Assembly (NCBI RefSeq): GCF_051027545.1
Contig: NZ_CP194902.1
Coordinates: 2,232,001-2,296,000 of the forward strand
Direction of reading: 5' to 3'
Origin: Methylocaldum sp002005105
GTDB lineage: Bacteria > Pseudomonadota > Gammaproteobacteria > Methylococcales > Methylococcaceae
Length of the DNA: 64,000 bases
Within the stretch, counting starts at the first letter, position 1, and each line of letters starts with the position of its first letter. The notes below the pieces were generated by a model. The model did not search any database, was not told the DNA's origin, and worked only from the letters and a program-made list of their open reading frames with translations. A program made the position numbers and the translations under genes. Positions 53,757 to 61,657 of the stretch are shown here, piece after piece.

Positions 53757-53908
53757 TATTAACCCGGCCTATAAATATAGGCCGGGTTAATCCGGGGCAG
53801 GGATGCCCCGGCGCGGCGACAAGCCGCGTGAGCCCAGGCCGGGTGTGTACCGCGGCCTGGGCGGCGGCCCGAAATACCAGGAGGGTATTTACGGGCCTGA
53901 TTAATAAA
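53757..53908 (+). repeat. R3 five-hairpin element upstream of rtcA
   Basis: 152 bp. It is a near-identical inverted copy of the element at 45138-45288; differences include TGTGTACCGCGG against the other copy. In the direction of rtcA it reads TATTAACCCGGCC ... CCTGATTAATAAA, the same orientation relative to its gene as the other copy. It ends 156 bp before the rtcA start. The flanks of the two copies differ and no clear target-site duplication is seen. Confidence 0.85.
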
Positions 53909-54064
53909 CCACCACCGCCCCGGTGGTTTCTATCCTGGGCAGCATTCGCTCGGCAGTCTCGGGAAGTATGCGGCGCCTTGCCTAGCATCTTAATTAAGCC
54001 ACCGAGGAGTATTTCATTGCAATGATGAACGCTCGTTCTATTGATCAAAATTCTTGAGGAATAG

Positions 54065-55150
54065 ATGACTGAGACCATGGATCGCATCGTTATTGACGGT
54101 TCCTACGGCGAAGGCGGCGGGCAAATTCTTAGGACCACGCTCTGCCTGTCCACCATTACCGGCCGTCCGGTACGTATCGAAAACATCCGTGCGAGGCGGA
54201 AAAAGCCGGGATTGGCTGCCCAGCATCTGACGGCGGTGTTTGCGGCGGCTAAGCTTTGCGATGCCGAGCTGAGCGGGACCGAATTGGGTTCCAGGACTCT
54301 GACGTTCACGCCGCGGACAAAGCCAAAGGCCGGCGACTATCTCTTCGATGTCGCGAAAGCGAGGCAAGGCGGCAGCGCGGGAGCAGTGTCGCTGGTACTG
54401 CAAACGGTGCTGCTGCCTTTGGCGTTGACCGAAGGCGGCTCACGGGTCGAGTTGCGGGGCGGAACGCACGTGCCCTTGAGCCCGCCGTTCGATTATCTTC
54501 ATGACGTGTGGCTCCCTTATTTGAAGCTCATGGGCGTACGCGCCGAACTCAGTCTGGAACGATCCGGCTGGTACCCGGTCGGAAAGGGTGAAGTGCTGCT
54601 GGAGACGAGAGGAACCGGAGTAGGAACGAGAAAGAGGCTGCACTCTCTTAATGTGCCGGATCGAGGCGAACTCGTCGAGATTTCCGGCCGGGCGCTTGCC
54701 GCCAATCTTCCCGAGCATGTGGTCAAACGCATGGCGGACCGAGCAGAGACCATACTGCGACGAAAAAACATGTCTTGCGAGATCGACGCAGTTTCCGTTC
54801 AGGCGGCCTGTCCGGGGGCGGGGATTTTCCTCGTCGCGCGCTACGAGCGTTCTCTGGCCGGTTTCAGCGCCTTGGGCGAGCGGGGGAAGCCGGCGGAGCA
54901 AGTCGCCGAAGATGCCTGCGCAAAACTGTTGGAGCACCATCATACGAATGCCTCGGTGGACGAGCATCTGGCGGATCAATTGGTGTTGCCTTGCGCTCTG
55001 GCCGACGGCGAGTCCGTTTTTTCGGTCGATCCGATGACCCGGCATCTTTCGACCAATGCGTGGGTGGTGGAGCGTTTCGGTATCGCCGAAGTCGAATTGA
55101 TATCGACCTCGGCCACCGCCGGTTTGGTGCGCGTCTTTCCGAATCCGTGA
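54065..55150 (+). CDS. rtcA: RNA 3'-terminal phosphate cyclase
   Basis: 361 residues, the size of RtcA, which converts RNA 3'-phosphate to 2',3'-cyclic phosphate using ATP. The N-terminal DGSYGEGGGQILRTTLCLST (about 11-30), RRKKPGLAAQHLTAV and GGSAGAVSLVLQTVLLPLAL are signatures, and the catalytic His is in SVDEHLADQLVLPCALADG (His301). GAGGAA lies before the ATG. RtcB and the usual sigma-54 regulator RtcR are not in the window. polX follows after 9 bp and is probably co-transcribed. The R3 hairpin element precedes it. Confidence 0.97.
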   Translation: MTETMDRIVIDGSYGEGGGQILRTTLCLSTITGRPVRIENIRARRKKPGLAAQHLTAVFAAAKLCDAELSGTELGSRTLTFTPRTKPKAGDYLFDVAKARQGGSAGAVSLVLQTVLLPLALTEGGSRVELRGGTHVPLSPPFDYLHDVWLPYLKLMGVRAELSLERSGWYPVGKGEVLLETRGTGVGTRKRLHSLNVPDRGELVEISGRALAANLPEHVVKRMADRAETILRRKNMSCEIDAVSVQAACPGAGIFLVARYERSLAGFSALGERGKPAEQVAEDACAKLLEHHHTNASVDEHLADQLVLPCALADGESVFSVDPMTRHLSTNAWVVERFGIAEVELISTSATAGLVRVFPNP

Positions 55151-55159
55151 GTACCCGCT

Positions 55160-56884
55160 ATGCCCGTCCGTAACGCCGACATTGCCGCGATCTTCGAGGA
55201 AATCGCCGATCTTCTGGAAATCGACGGTGCGAACGTGTTTCGGGTCCGCGCCTATCACAACGCGGCCCGCATACTCCAGGAATTGGGCAAGGACGTTCGC
55301 GCGATGGTGCAAAAGGGCGAGGACCTGACCGAATTGCCGGGCATCGGCGCCGACTTGGCCGGCAAGATCAAAGAAATCGTCGACACTGGCCACTGCAAGA
55401 CGCTGGACGAGCTTCACAAACGGCTGCCGCCGGCCATCGCGGAACTTTTGAAAATCCCCGGATTGGGTCCAAAGCGAGTCAGAGCGCTCTACCGCGAACT
55501 CGGTATTCAAACTCTGGCTCAGCTTCGGCGTGCGGTACGCGATCATCGAATACAGGCACTTCCCGGCTTTGGTGAAAAAACCGAGATGCACATCGCCGAC
55601 GCGCTGGAGGCTCATGGTGGCGGAGCCGGGCGTTACACGCGCGTCGCCGCCGAGCAATACGCGGCGCCTTTGCTCGATTATTTGAACGGGGTTCCCGGCG
55701 TCGAGCGGGTTGTGATTGCCGGCAGCTATCGCCGTGCCAAGGAGACGGTGGGCGATCTCGACATCTTGGCGGCGGCGGAATCGGGAAGCCCCGTAATGCA
55801 GCGTTTCGTCGAGTACGAGGACGTTGCGGAGGTTTTGTCACAAGGTCCCACGCGCGCCAGTGTGTTGCTGCGCGGCGGACTGCAAGTGGATTTCAGAGTG
55901 GTTCAGGCGGAAAGCTACGGCGCGGCTCTGCATTATTTCACCGGCGGCAAAGCGCATAACATCGCCATTCGGCATTTGGGGCAGGAGAGAGGCCTAAAAA
56001 TCAACGAATACGGGGTGTTTCGAGGCGACGAGCGGGTTGCGGGCGATACCGAAGAATCGGTCTTTGCCGCTGTGGGATTGCCCTTTATCCCGGCGGAATT
56101 GCGGGAAGATCGGGGCGAAATCGAAGCGGCCCGAGCGGGTCGTTTGCCGAAGCTGGTCGAACTGTCCGATCTCAAGGGCGATCTTCACGCCCATACCAAA
56201 GCATCGGACGGCCACAATACTATCCCGGAGATGGCTGAAGCCGCGAGATGCCATGGCCTGGAATATCTCGCCATCACCGAGCATTCCCGCCGGCTGACGG
56301 TAGCCCATGGGCTGGATCCGATCCGCTTGCTCAAGCATATGGACGAGGTCGATCGGCTGAACGAAACCTTGGACGGCATCGTTCTCCTCAAGGGCATCGA
56401 AGTAGACATATTGGAGGATGGCGATCTGGATTTGCCGGACGATGTGCTCAGCCGGCTCGATATCGTCGTCGGTGCGGTACACAGCCGATTCGATCTGCCC
56501 CGGAACAAACAGACCGAGCGGATTCTTCGCGCGATGGATCATCCCTATTTCACCATTCTGGCGCATCCCTCCGGGCGATTGATCGGTCGCCGAGAGCCCT
56601 ATGATGTCGACATGCTTCGCATCATCCGCAAGGCCAGAGAGCGAAGGTGTTTTCTCGAGCTCAACGCTAATCCGGAGCGCCTCGATCTTGCCGATACTCA
56701 TTGCAAATTAGCCAAGGACGAGGGTGTGCTGATCAGTCTCAACTCCGACGCGCACAGCACCCTGGACTTCAGGAATCTGCGCTACGCCGTCGGACAGGCC
56801 CGACGCGGCTGGCTGGAGTCCCGTGACGTGCTGAATTCCCGCAGCTTGAAGGAACTGCGTCTGCTGCTTCGCCAGACCTTTTAG
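55160..56884 (+). CDS. polX: DNA polymerase/3'-5' exonuclease PolX
   Basis: 574 residues: an N-terminal helix-hairpin-helix/8-kDa region (FRVRAYHNAARILQELGKDV), the family X polymerase palm with GSYRRAKETVGDLDIL (GS at about 188, Asp pair at 199-201) and a C-terminal PHP nuclease domain beginning at residue 341 (DLHAHTKASDGHNTIPEM) with HEH-type metal ligands and a later NSDAHSTLDF. It serves base-excision repair. Unusually, it shares an operon with rtcA. The stop at 56884 is 93 bp before the candidate small RNA. Confidence 0.96.
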   Translation: MPVRNADIAAIFEEIADLLEIDGANVFRVRAYHNAARILQELGKDVRAMVQKGEDLTELPGIGADLAGKIKEIVDTGHCKTLDELHKRLPPAIAELLKIPGLGPKRVRALYRELGIQTLAQLRRAVRDHRIQALPGFGEKTEMHIADALEAHGGGAGRYTRVAAEQYAAPLLDYLNGVPGVERVVIAGSYRRAKETVGDLDILAAAESGSPVMQRFVEYEDVAEVLSQGPTRASVLLRGGLQVDFRVVQAESYGAALHYFTGGKAHNIAIRHLGQERGLKINEYGVFRGDERVAGDTEESVFAAVGLPFIPAELREDRGEIEAARAGRLPKLVELSDLKGDLHAHTKASDGHNTIPEMAEAARCHGLEYLAITEHSRRLTVAHGLDPIRLLKHMDEVDRLNETLDGIVLLKGIEVDILEDGDLDLPDDVLSRLDIVVGAVHSRFDLPRNKQTERILRAMDHPYFTILAHPSGRLIGRREPYDVDMLRIIRKARERRCFLELNANPERLDLADTHCKLAKDEGVLISLNSDAHSTLDFRNLRYAVGQARRGWLESRDVLNSRSLKELRLLLRQTF

Positions 56885-56977
56885 CGTCCGAAACGAGGCG
56901 CATCGTCTCCCGAAAAGTGAGAGCTCATGACAAAGCGGTTGAACTTTTATCCATAGGGGCGGTCACAACGATTAAGT

Positions 56978-57101
56978 GTCAGGAACGACGCGAACTACTC
57001 ATCTCCTCCCTTTGAGTAGTGTCATTCGCCCGGCATCCCCCCCAAGCCGGGACTTCGCTCCGAGGTATGTCCCCCCATTTGCCTCGGAGCTTTTTCTTTT
57101 T
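56978..57101 (+). ncRNA. Candidate sX13/Spot42-locus small RNA with C-rich loops
   Basis: Three hairpins follow in a row. Hairpin 1 has stem ACTACTCA (56994-57001) and TGAGTAGT (57013-57020) with loop TCTCCTCCCTT. Hairpin 2 has stem CCCGGC (57029-57034) and GCCGGG (57046-57051) with loop ATCCCCCCCAA. Hairpin 3 has stem GCTCCGAGG (57057-57065) and CCTCGGAGC (57082-57090) with loop containing CCCCCC, then TTTTTCTTTTT. The loops are C-rich and hairpin 1 carries an exact anti-Shine-Dalgarno. This matches the architecture of Xanthomonas sX13, and the position beside engB is the Spot 42 locus of enterobacteria. The 5' end and promoter are estimated only. Confidence 0.75.
57057..57101 (+). terminator. 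Rho-independent terminator of the small RNA
   Basis: A 9-bp GC-rich stem (GCTCCGAGG / CCTCGGAGC) followed by TTTTTCTTTTT. The T-tract meets the engB stop codon (57100-57102), so the RNA ends against the convergent engB gene. The minus-strand side lacks a T-run. Confidence 0.93.
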
Positions 57102-57726
57102 ATGGGGCTTTGGCCTCTTGCGATTGAGGTATCTCCAGCCAGCGGTCCAACACGGACCAGGCTTCCTCCAATCCAAACCGCTTGAGTGCCGAAAAGAGCT
57201 GAAGGCTGACCGTTAATCCCTCTTGCGCGTTCAATTCGGCTTCAACCTTGCGCAAGGTTTGGAGCGCAGCCCCCCGGCTGAGTTTGTCCGCCTTGGTCAA
57301 GGCGATGTGCAGCGGAAGCTTCCAGTGATGGCACCACTCGATCATGCGGTGATCGAAAGGCGTCAGAGGATGGCGGATGTCCATCACCAGAAATACCCCG
57401 CGTAATGATCGGCGCTCGCTGAAATAAGACTCCAGAGCCTGGCGCCAGTTCTTCTGGATCGCCTCGGGTACCTGGGCATAGCCGTAGCCGGGGAGATCGA
57501 CCAATCGTCTCTGATCGTCCACTTGGAAAAAATTGAGCATCTGGGTCCGCCCCGGCGTTTTGCTGACCCGCGCCAGCGATTTCTGCTGCGTGATGACATT
57601 GATCGCGCTCGATTTTCCGGCGTTGGAGCGGCCCGCGAAGGCGATTTCGAAGCCTTCGTCCGGCGGCGCATTTTTTACGCTCGGCGCACTCGTCAGGTAC
57701 CGGGTATTTTGATAAGCGGTTTTCAT
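57100..57726 (-). CDS. engB: Ribosome-biogenesis GTPase EngB (YihA)
   Basis: 208 residues, normal size. The G1 loop is GRSNAGKSSAINVIT (about 32-46), followed by TPGRTQMLNFFQVDDQ, LVDLPGYGYAQVP and LTKADKLSRG (NKAD-type G4). It assists 50S ribosome assembly. It is convergent with the small RNA candidate and divergent from cytochrome c4, as in the engB locus of other gammaproteobacteria. Confidence 0.97.
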   Translation of the reverse strand: MKTAYQNTRYLTSAPSVKNAPPDEGFEIAFAGRSNAGKSSAINVITQQKSLARVSKTPGRTQMLNFFQVDDQRRLVDLPGYGYAQVPEAIQKNWRQALESYFSERRSLRGVFLVMDIRHPLTPFDHRMIEWCHHWKLPLHIALTKADKLSRGAALQTLRKVEAELNAQEGLTVSLQLFSALKRFGLEEAWSVLDRWLEIPQSQEAKAP

Positions 57727-57850
57727 GAGAATCGAATCGGGAAAGCTGTTGACTTTTGTAGTCTACCTGTATTTGATTGGCGCTCTAAAAAACGAGCCGC
57801 AGGTCGGCGTGAGAGAACTTTATTTGGTTTGCCAGAGCGAGGAGTCAATG

Positions 57851-58453
57851 ATGGGGAAGTGTGCATTATGGGTTTGTTTCATTTTGTTGAGTGGTCATTC
57901 CCTCGCTTATGCTCAAGGAAATGCGGCGGCAGGAAAGGAAAAATCGGAGCCCTGTGCCGGTTGCCATGGTGACGACGGAAACAGCAATGCGCCTATATTT
58001 CCCAAGTTGGCCGGTCAGCATGCTTCATATCTTGCGAAGCAGTTGCACGAATTCAAAAGCGAGAAAAGAGCCAATCCGACCATGACCGCGATGGCTGAGC
58101 CTCTGTCCGACGCGGATATAGACGACATCAGCGCTTACTATGCCCAGCAAAAGACCACGCTGGAAAAGGCAGAGGCGCCTAATCCGCTAGGAGAGACGAT
58201 TTACCGCACCGGCAATGCCTCGTCCGGCGTTCCGGCTTGCGCCGGTTGCCATGGCCCGGACGGCGCCGGCAATCCGTCCGCGAAATTTCCTGCTCTGCGC
58301 GCCCAGTACGCCGCTTATCTCGAAAAGACTTTGAGTGATTTCAAGGCAGGTGCTCGAGCCAACGATGCAAATTCTATCATGCGCGCGATCGCGGCTAAGT
58401 TGAGCGACGAAGAAATTACCGCTGTGTCCAGTTATACGTCGGGATTACGATGA
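57851..58453 (+). CDS. Diheme cytochrome c4-type protein
   Basis: 200 residues from the second of two adjacent ATG codons (57851; GAGGAG 6 bases upstream). An upstream extension to 57725 is not supported by a signal peptide. A signal peptide ends SLAYA. Two class I heme sites CAGCHG appear at about residues 36 and 135, each in the c4-type context (PKLAGQHASYLAKQLHEFKS; PALRAQYAAYLEKTLSDFKA) with a downstream Met ligand. It is a periplasmic electron carrier. It lies in the conserved order engB-cytochrome c4-dsbA-EEP. Confidence 0.93.
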   Translation: MGKCALWVCFILLSGHSLAYAQGNAAAGKEKSEPCAGCHGDDGNSNAPIFPKLAGQHASYLAKQLHEFKSEKRANPTMTAMAEPLSDADIDDISAYYAQQKTTLEKAEAPNPLGETIYRTGNASSGVPACAGCHGPDGAGNPSAKFPALRAQYAAYLEKTLSDFKAGARANDANSIMRAIAAKLSDEEITAVSSYTSGLR

Positions 58454-58610
58454 GATCCGCCAGTCGAAATCGCTCATTTTTCGGTATTGTCGGCACATTT
58501 TTTATGGTTTTCGGTTTAAAATCCCTACCATTGGGCGAGTCCGGGCGAAAGTTCGGCTCGATTCTCGATCATTTTTGCGGTTCGGATCATTTCAGAGCGG
58601 AGCTTGTTTA

Positions 58611-59258
58611 ATGAAATCGGCGTTGAGTTTGCTGGCTTGCTTGGTGTTGTTTTCGGCTACGGCTTTTGGAGCGGCTAAGGCGGAGGAGTTCAAACAAGGC
58701 GTCGATTACGAGTTGGTGAATCCGCCGCAAACAACTGTCGATCCCTCCAAGGTCGAGGTCATGGAGTTCTTCTGGTATGGCTGCCCCCACTGCTATCACT
58801 TCGAACCGGATTTAAATGCCTGGCTGAAGAAGAAGCCGGATAACGTGGTTTTTATTCGACAACCTGCCGTTTTCAATGCACGCTGGGCGGCTCACGCCAA
58901 GGCATACTATACGGCCGAAGCGCTCGGGGTACTCGATAAGGTCCATGCCGATTTGTACGACGCCATCCAAAACAAGAAGCAAGCTCTGGAGAGCGAGGCG
59001 GAGTTGGCCAAGTTCTTCGCCGACCATGGCGTCGCCGACGGCGATTTTCGCAAGGCCTATAAATCGTTTGCCGTGGATACGAAGATGAGGCAGGCCGAAA
59101 CCATGGCGGCGCGCTACGGTGTGACGGGAACGCCCAACGTCATTGTCAACGGGAAATACCGAATCGCTCCTCAGCAGGCCAAATCGTTTCCTCGGATGAT
59201 CGCTATTATGAACGATTTAATCGAAAAGGAATCCAGTGGGGCAAAGGGTGCCCAATAA
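58611..59258 (+). CDS. dsbA: Thiol:disulfide interchange protein DsbA
   Basis: 215 residues from the ATG at 58611 (GGAG upstream). A signal peptide ends at about residue 24. The thioredoxin-fold active site is FFWYGCPHCYHFEP (Cys58-Cys61), and the conserved cis-Pro loop is GVTGTPNVIVNGKYR. It introduces disulfides into periplasmic proteins, including the c-type cytochromes and perhaps the small exported Cys protein at 53342. It follows the cytochrome gene. Confidence 0.96.
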   Translation: MKSALSLLACLVLFSATAFGAAKAEEFKQGVDYELVNPPQTTVDPSKVEVMEFFWYGCPHCYHFEPDLNAWLKKKPDNVVFIRQPAVFNARWAAHAKAYYTAEALGVLDKVHADLYDAIQNKKQALESEAELAKFFADHGVADGDFRKAYKSFAVDTKMRQAETMAARYGVTGTPNVIVNGKYRIAPQQAKSFPRMIAIMNDLIEKESSGAKGAQ

Positions 59259-59323
59259 TTGTGTTTACATGAAAGAATCAACATTATGCAGCCGGGGTTA
59301 CCGGCGAGCAGGTTGGGGGTATC

Positions 59324-60151
59324 GTGTCACTTAGTACTGTCATGACATCTCGGGCTGTTGCGAGTTCTTTGGAGGCTACTGCGCCGATTAACAAGCGGCG
59401 TGTCAGATTCGCAAGTTTCAATATTCAAACGGGCATCACAACGTCCAGTTATAGGGACTATATCACCGGAAGCTGGCGGCACATCTGGCCCTCTCAGAAG
59501 AGACTTCCGAATCTGATTCGAATCGCTCATCTTCTCAAGCCTTTCGATATCGTTGGTCTTCAGGAAGTCGACGGCGGCGGCGCACGCAGCCATCACATCG
59601 TTCAAACCCAATATCTCGCGGAAACCGCCGGTTTTGCCTATTGGCACAACCAGGTCAACCGACGCATCGGCAATCTGGCCCTGCACAGCAATGGGCTGTT
59701 GAGCCGCATCAAGCCCGACTTCATTCATGACTATAAGCTCCCTGGCCTGCCCGGTCGGGGCGCCTTGCTGGCCCGCTTCGGGGCGGTGGGCGACGATGCG
59801 TTATATCTGTGTATTCTGCATCTGGCGTTGAGCAGGCGTGCCCGGCTCAAGCAGATCGCGTTTATCAGCGAATTGATCCGCGATCTGTCGTATGTCGTTT
59901 TGATGGGAGATCTGAACTGTGAGCCGAATTCGCCGGAGCTCAATCTTTTAACTTCCGCAACCGAGCTCTGCGACCCGATGTGTGAGTTGAAGACATTTCC
60001 GAGCTGGCGCCCGCATAAAATGCTCGATCACATTTTGGTAACGCCGAGTCTTCAAGTGACGAATGTCCAGGTGATCAATTTTGCCTGCTCGGATCACCTG
60101 CCCATCGCGATGGAAGTCGAATTGCCCGATCAGTTGGCGGTCGCTGCCTGA
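59324..60151 (+). CDS. Endonuclease/exonuclease/phosphatase-family hydrolase
   Basis: 275 residues from a GTG (an ATG at 59342 is an alternative). EEP-fold motifs are visible: VRFASFNIQTG, DIVGLQEVDGGGARSHHIVQ, LMGDLNCEPNSPEL, and SDHLPIAMEVELP at the end. It is a metal-dependent phosphoesterase; the substrate (DNA, lipid or nucleotide) cannot be told. It sits directly after dsbA, as in Pseudomonas-type engB-cc4-dsbA loci. Confidence 0.9.
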   Translation: MSLSTVMTSRAVASSLEATAPINKRRVRFASFNIQTGITTSSYRDYITGSWRHIWPSQKRLPNLIRIAHLLKPFDIVGLQEVDGGGARSHHIVQTQYLAETAGFAYWHNQVNRRIGNLALHSNGLLSRIKPDFIHDYKLPGLPGRGALLARFGAVGDDALYLCILHLALSRRARLKQIAFISELIRDLSYVVLMGDLNCEPNSPELNLLTSATELCDPMCELKTFPSWRPHKMLDHILVTPSLQVTNVQVINFACSDHLPIAMEVELPDQLAVAA

Positions 60152-60166
60152 GAGGCCGCACCGGAG

Positions 60167-60261
60167 GTAGGTCGGCAATCCCTTGTTGCGGGCTATGTGT
60201 GCATTTTGGATGTAAGCCGCAGGTCGACAGCAGGTTTGTCGGCACAGGATTGCCGACCTAC
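60167..60261. repeat. R1 palindromic repeat, copy e
   Basis: Arms GTAGGTCGGCAATCCC and GGATTGCCGACCTAC with a 50-bp spacer that reads like an insertion within the usual palindrome. It lies between convergent genes. Confidence 0.78.
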
Positions 60262-60331
60262 GACTTATTTTGGCCTGACTTCTGGGGGGCGTGCCGAGTT
60301 CTCAATTCGCACCGCTGCGGCGAAAATTGTA

Positions 60332-61591
60332 CTAGCCCATCCCATCCGCACCCGAGACTGTCGCATTCATCACAAATAGTCCTTCGTAAGCTCGCTCGTC
60401 TTTCTGGGTGACGGTCAGCGTCAGCAGACTCCCGCAATAGCCGAGCCAGCCTCCGGCCGAGGCGAAGCCGCCCGCGACGCGGTAAATTCCGGGCGTCAGC
60501 GACAGGAACGGCAACGTTAGCCGTAACTGTCCGCCAGCCGGTTTAAGTGAACCCCGGTTGCCCTCCATTTCGGAATAGATGGAAGCGAGCAATATGCCGG
60601 TCTGGGTCCAAAATTGGAGCACTAAGCCGGCGGATTCCACCGGTACCGCGGCAGCATAGCTCAGTTCAAAATCCACGGATTGCCCGGTGAAAACCTTCAC
60701 GCTGTCCGTGTTTTCCTGTCCTTTGACTGCTAACGTTCGTATCGAAGCCGCTCCGGTAAAATCCGCCGGCATCTCGGGAGCGTTTTCCAACGGCTTGAGT
60801 TGCCGATTGAGATAGCCTATCGATTCGTAATACTTGAGAAACAGCTGGTCGGTTTCCCCGAACGCCAGCGCCTCGCCATCGAAGAGGAGCAGGCAGCGGT
60901 CGGCTACATGCCGAATATTCATTTCCGAGTGGGATACGAACAGAATCGTCGTCCCGTTGTATTTAAGGCTGTTGAGCCGCTCCAGGCAACGCAACTGGAA
61001 GGCGACGTCGCCAACGGCCAGGACTTCATCGACGAGCAGGACATCGGTCGGGACGCAGGTGGCGATCGAGAATTCGAGTCGTGCGTACATGCCGTCGGAA
61101 TAATGCTTGACCGGCGCGTCGATCGACTTTTCCAGTCCGGCAAAGGCTACGATGTCGTCCAGTTTGGCGTCGGTTTCCCGTTTGTCGAGTCCCAGTTGCG
61201 CACACTGGATATAAATGTTTTCCCGGCCGGTCAGCATGGGCTGAAGCCCCGTGCCTAGGCGGATCAAGGACTTGATCTTACCGCGCATGGCTATGCGGCC
61301 TCGATCGGGCCGGTAATCCCGATTCACCAGTTTCAGCAGCGTGCTCTTTCCGGCTCCATTGGGGCCGATGATTCCGATGCATTCGCCGACCCGTCCGGCA
61401 AAGGAGACATCGCGTAACGCCCAAAACTCTTCGCTTCGCAAACGCTCCAACGGTTTCAGGCGGAGCATGCTCCGGGATGCGTCTTGGAAGCCATAGAGCA
61501 GATCGGCTTTCAGTGACCGGCGAAATTTTTTTCCGACGCCATCGAACAGAATTGCTGGCTGAGACACGGTTGGTCTGGATTGTGAAAACAA
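60332..61591 (-). CDS. Wzt-like polysaccharide ABC transporter ATPase
   Basis: 419 residues. Walker A GPNGAGKST is at about 77-85, the signature is YSDGMYARLEFS and Walker B VLLVDEVLAVGD. The C-terminal 170 residues form a beta-rich Wzt_C-type domain (SVDFELSYAAAVPVESAGLV) that binds the polysaccharide end group. The start is a TTG at 61591, with a GTG at 61567 as alternative. No Wzm permease or glycosyltransferase gene is in view, so it may pair with a permease elsewhere or be an orphan. An FRG-domain gene lies 66 bp upstream on the same strand. Confidence 0.9.
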   Translation of the reverse strand: MFSQSRPTVSQPAILFDGVGKKFRRSLKADLLYGFQDASRSMLRLKPLERLRSEEFWALRDVSFAGRVGECIGIIGPNGAGKSTLLKLVNRDYRPDRGRIAMRGKIKSLIRLGTGLQPMLTGRENIYIQCAQLGLDKRETDAKLDDIVAFAGLEKSIDAPVKHYSDGMYARLEFSIATCVPTDVLLVDEVLAVGDVAFQLRCLERLNSLKYNGTTILFVSHSEMNIRHVADRCLLLFDGEALAFGETDQLFLKYYESIGYLNRQLKPLENAPEMPADFTGAASIRTLAVKGQENTDSVKVFTGQSVDFELSYAAAVPVESAGLVLQFWTQTGILLASIYSEMEGNRGSLKPAGGQLRLTLPFLSLTPGIYRVAGGFASAGGWLGYCGSLLTLTVTQKDERAYEGLFVMNATVSGADGMG

Positions 61592-61657
61592 GTAAGGCGT
61601 CAGCGATTAAAGGCTTGATGTAAGGCTGTAAACGCGATGCTTAAGCCGGCTGTCCGT

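Noticed and set aside
54440..55657. 405-codon minus-strand frame over rtcA and polX
   Set aside because: Both plus-strand genes have clear active-site motifs; no start or homology supports the reverse frame.
2923..60261. R1 copies as a CRISPR array
   Set aside because: The copies are dispersed, palindromic and unspaced by unique spacers, and no cas gene is present.
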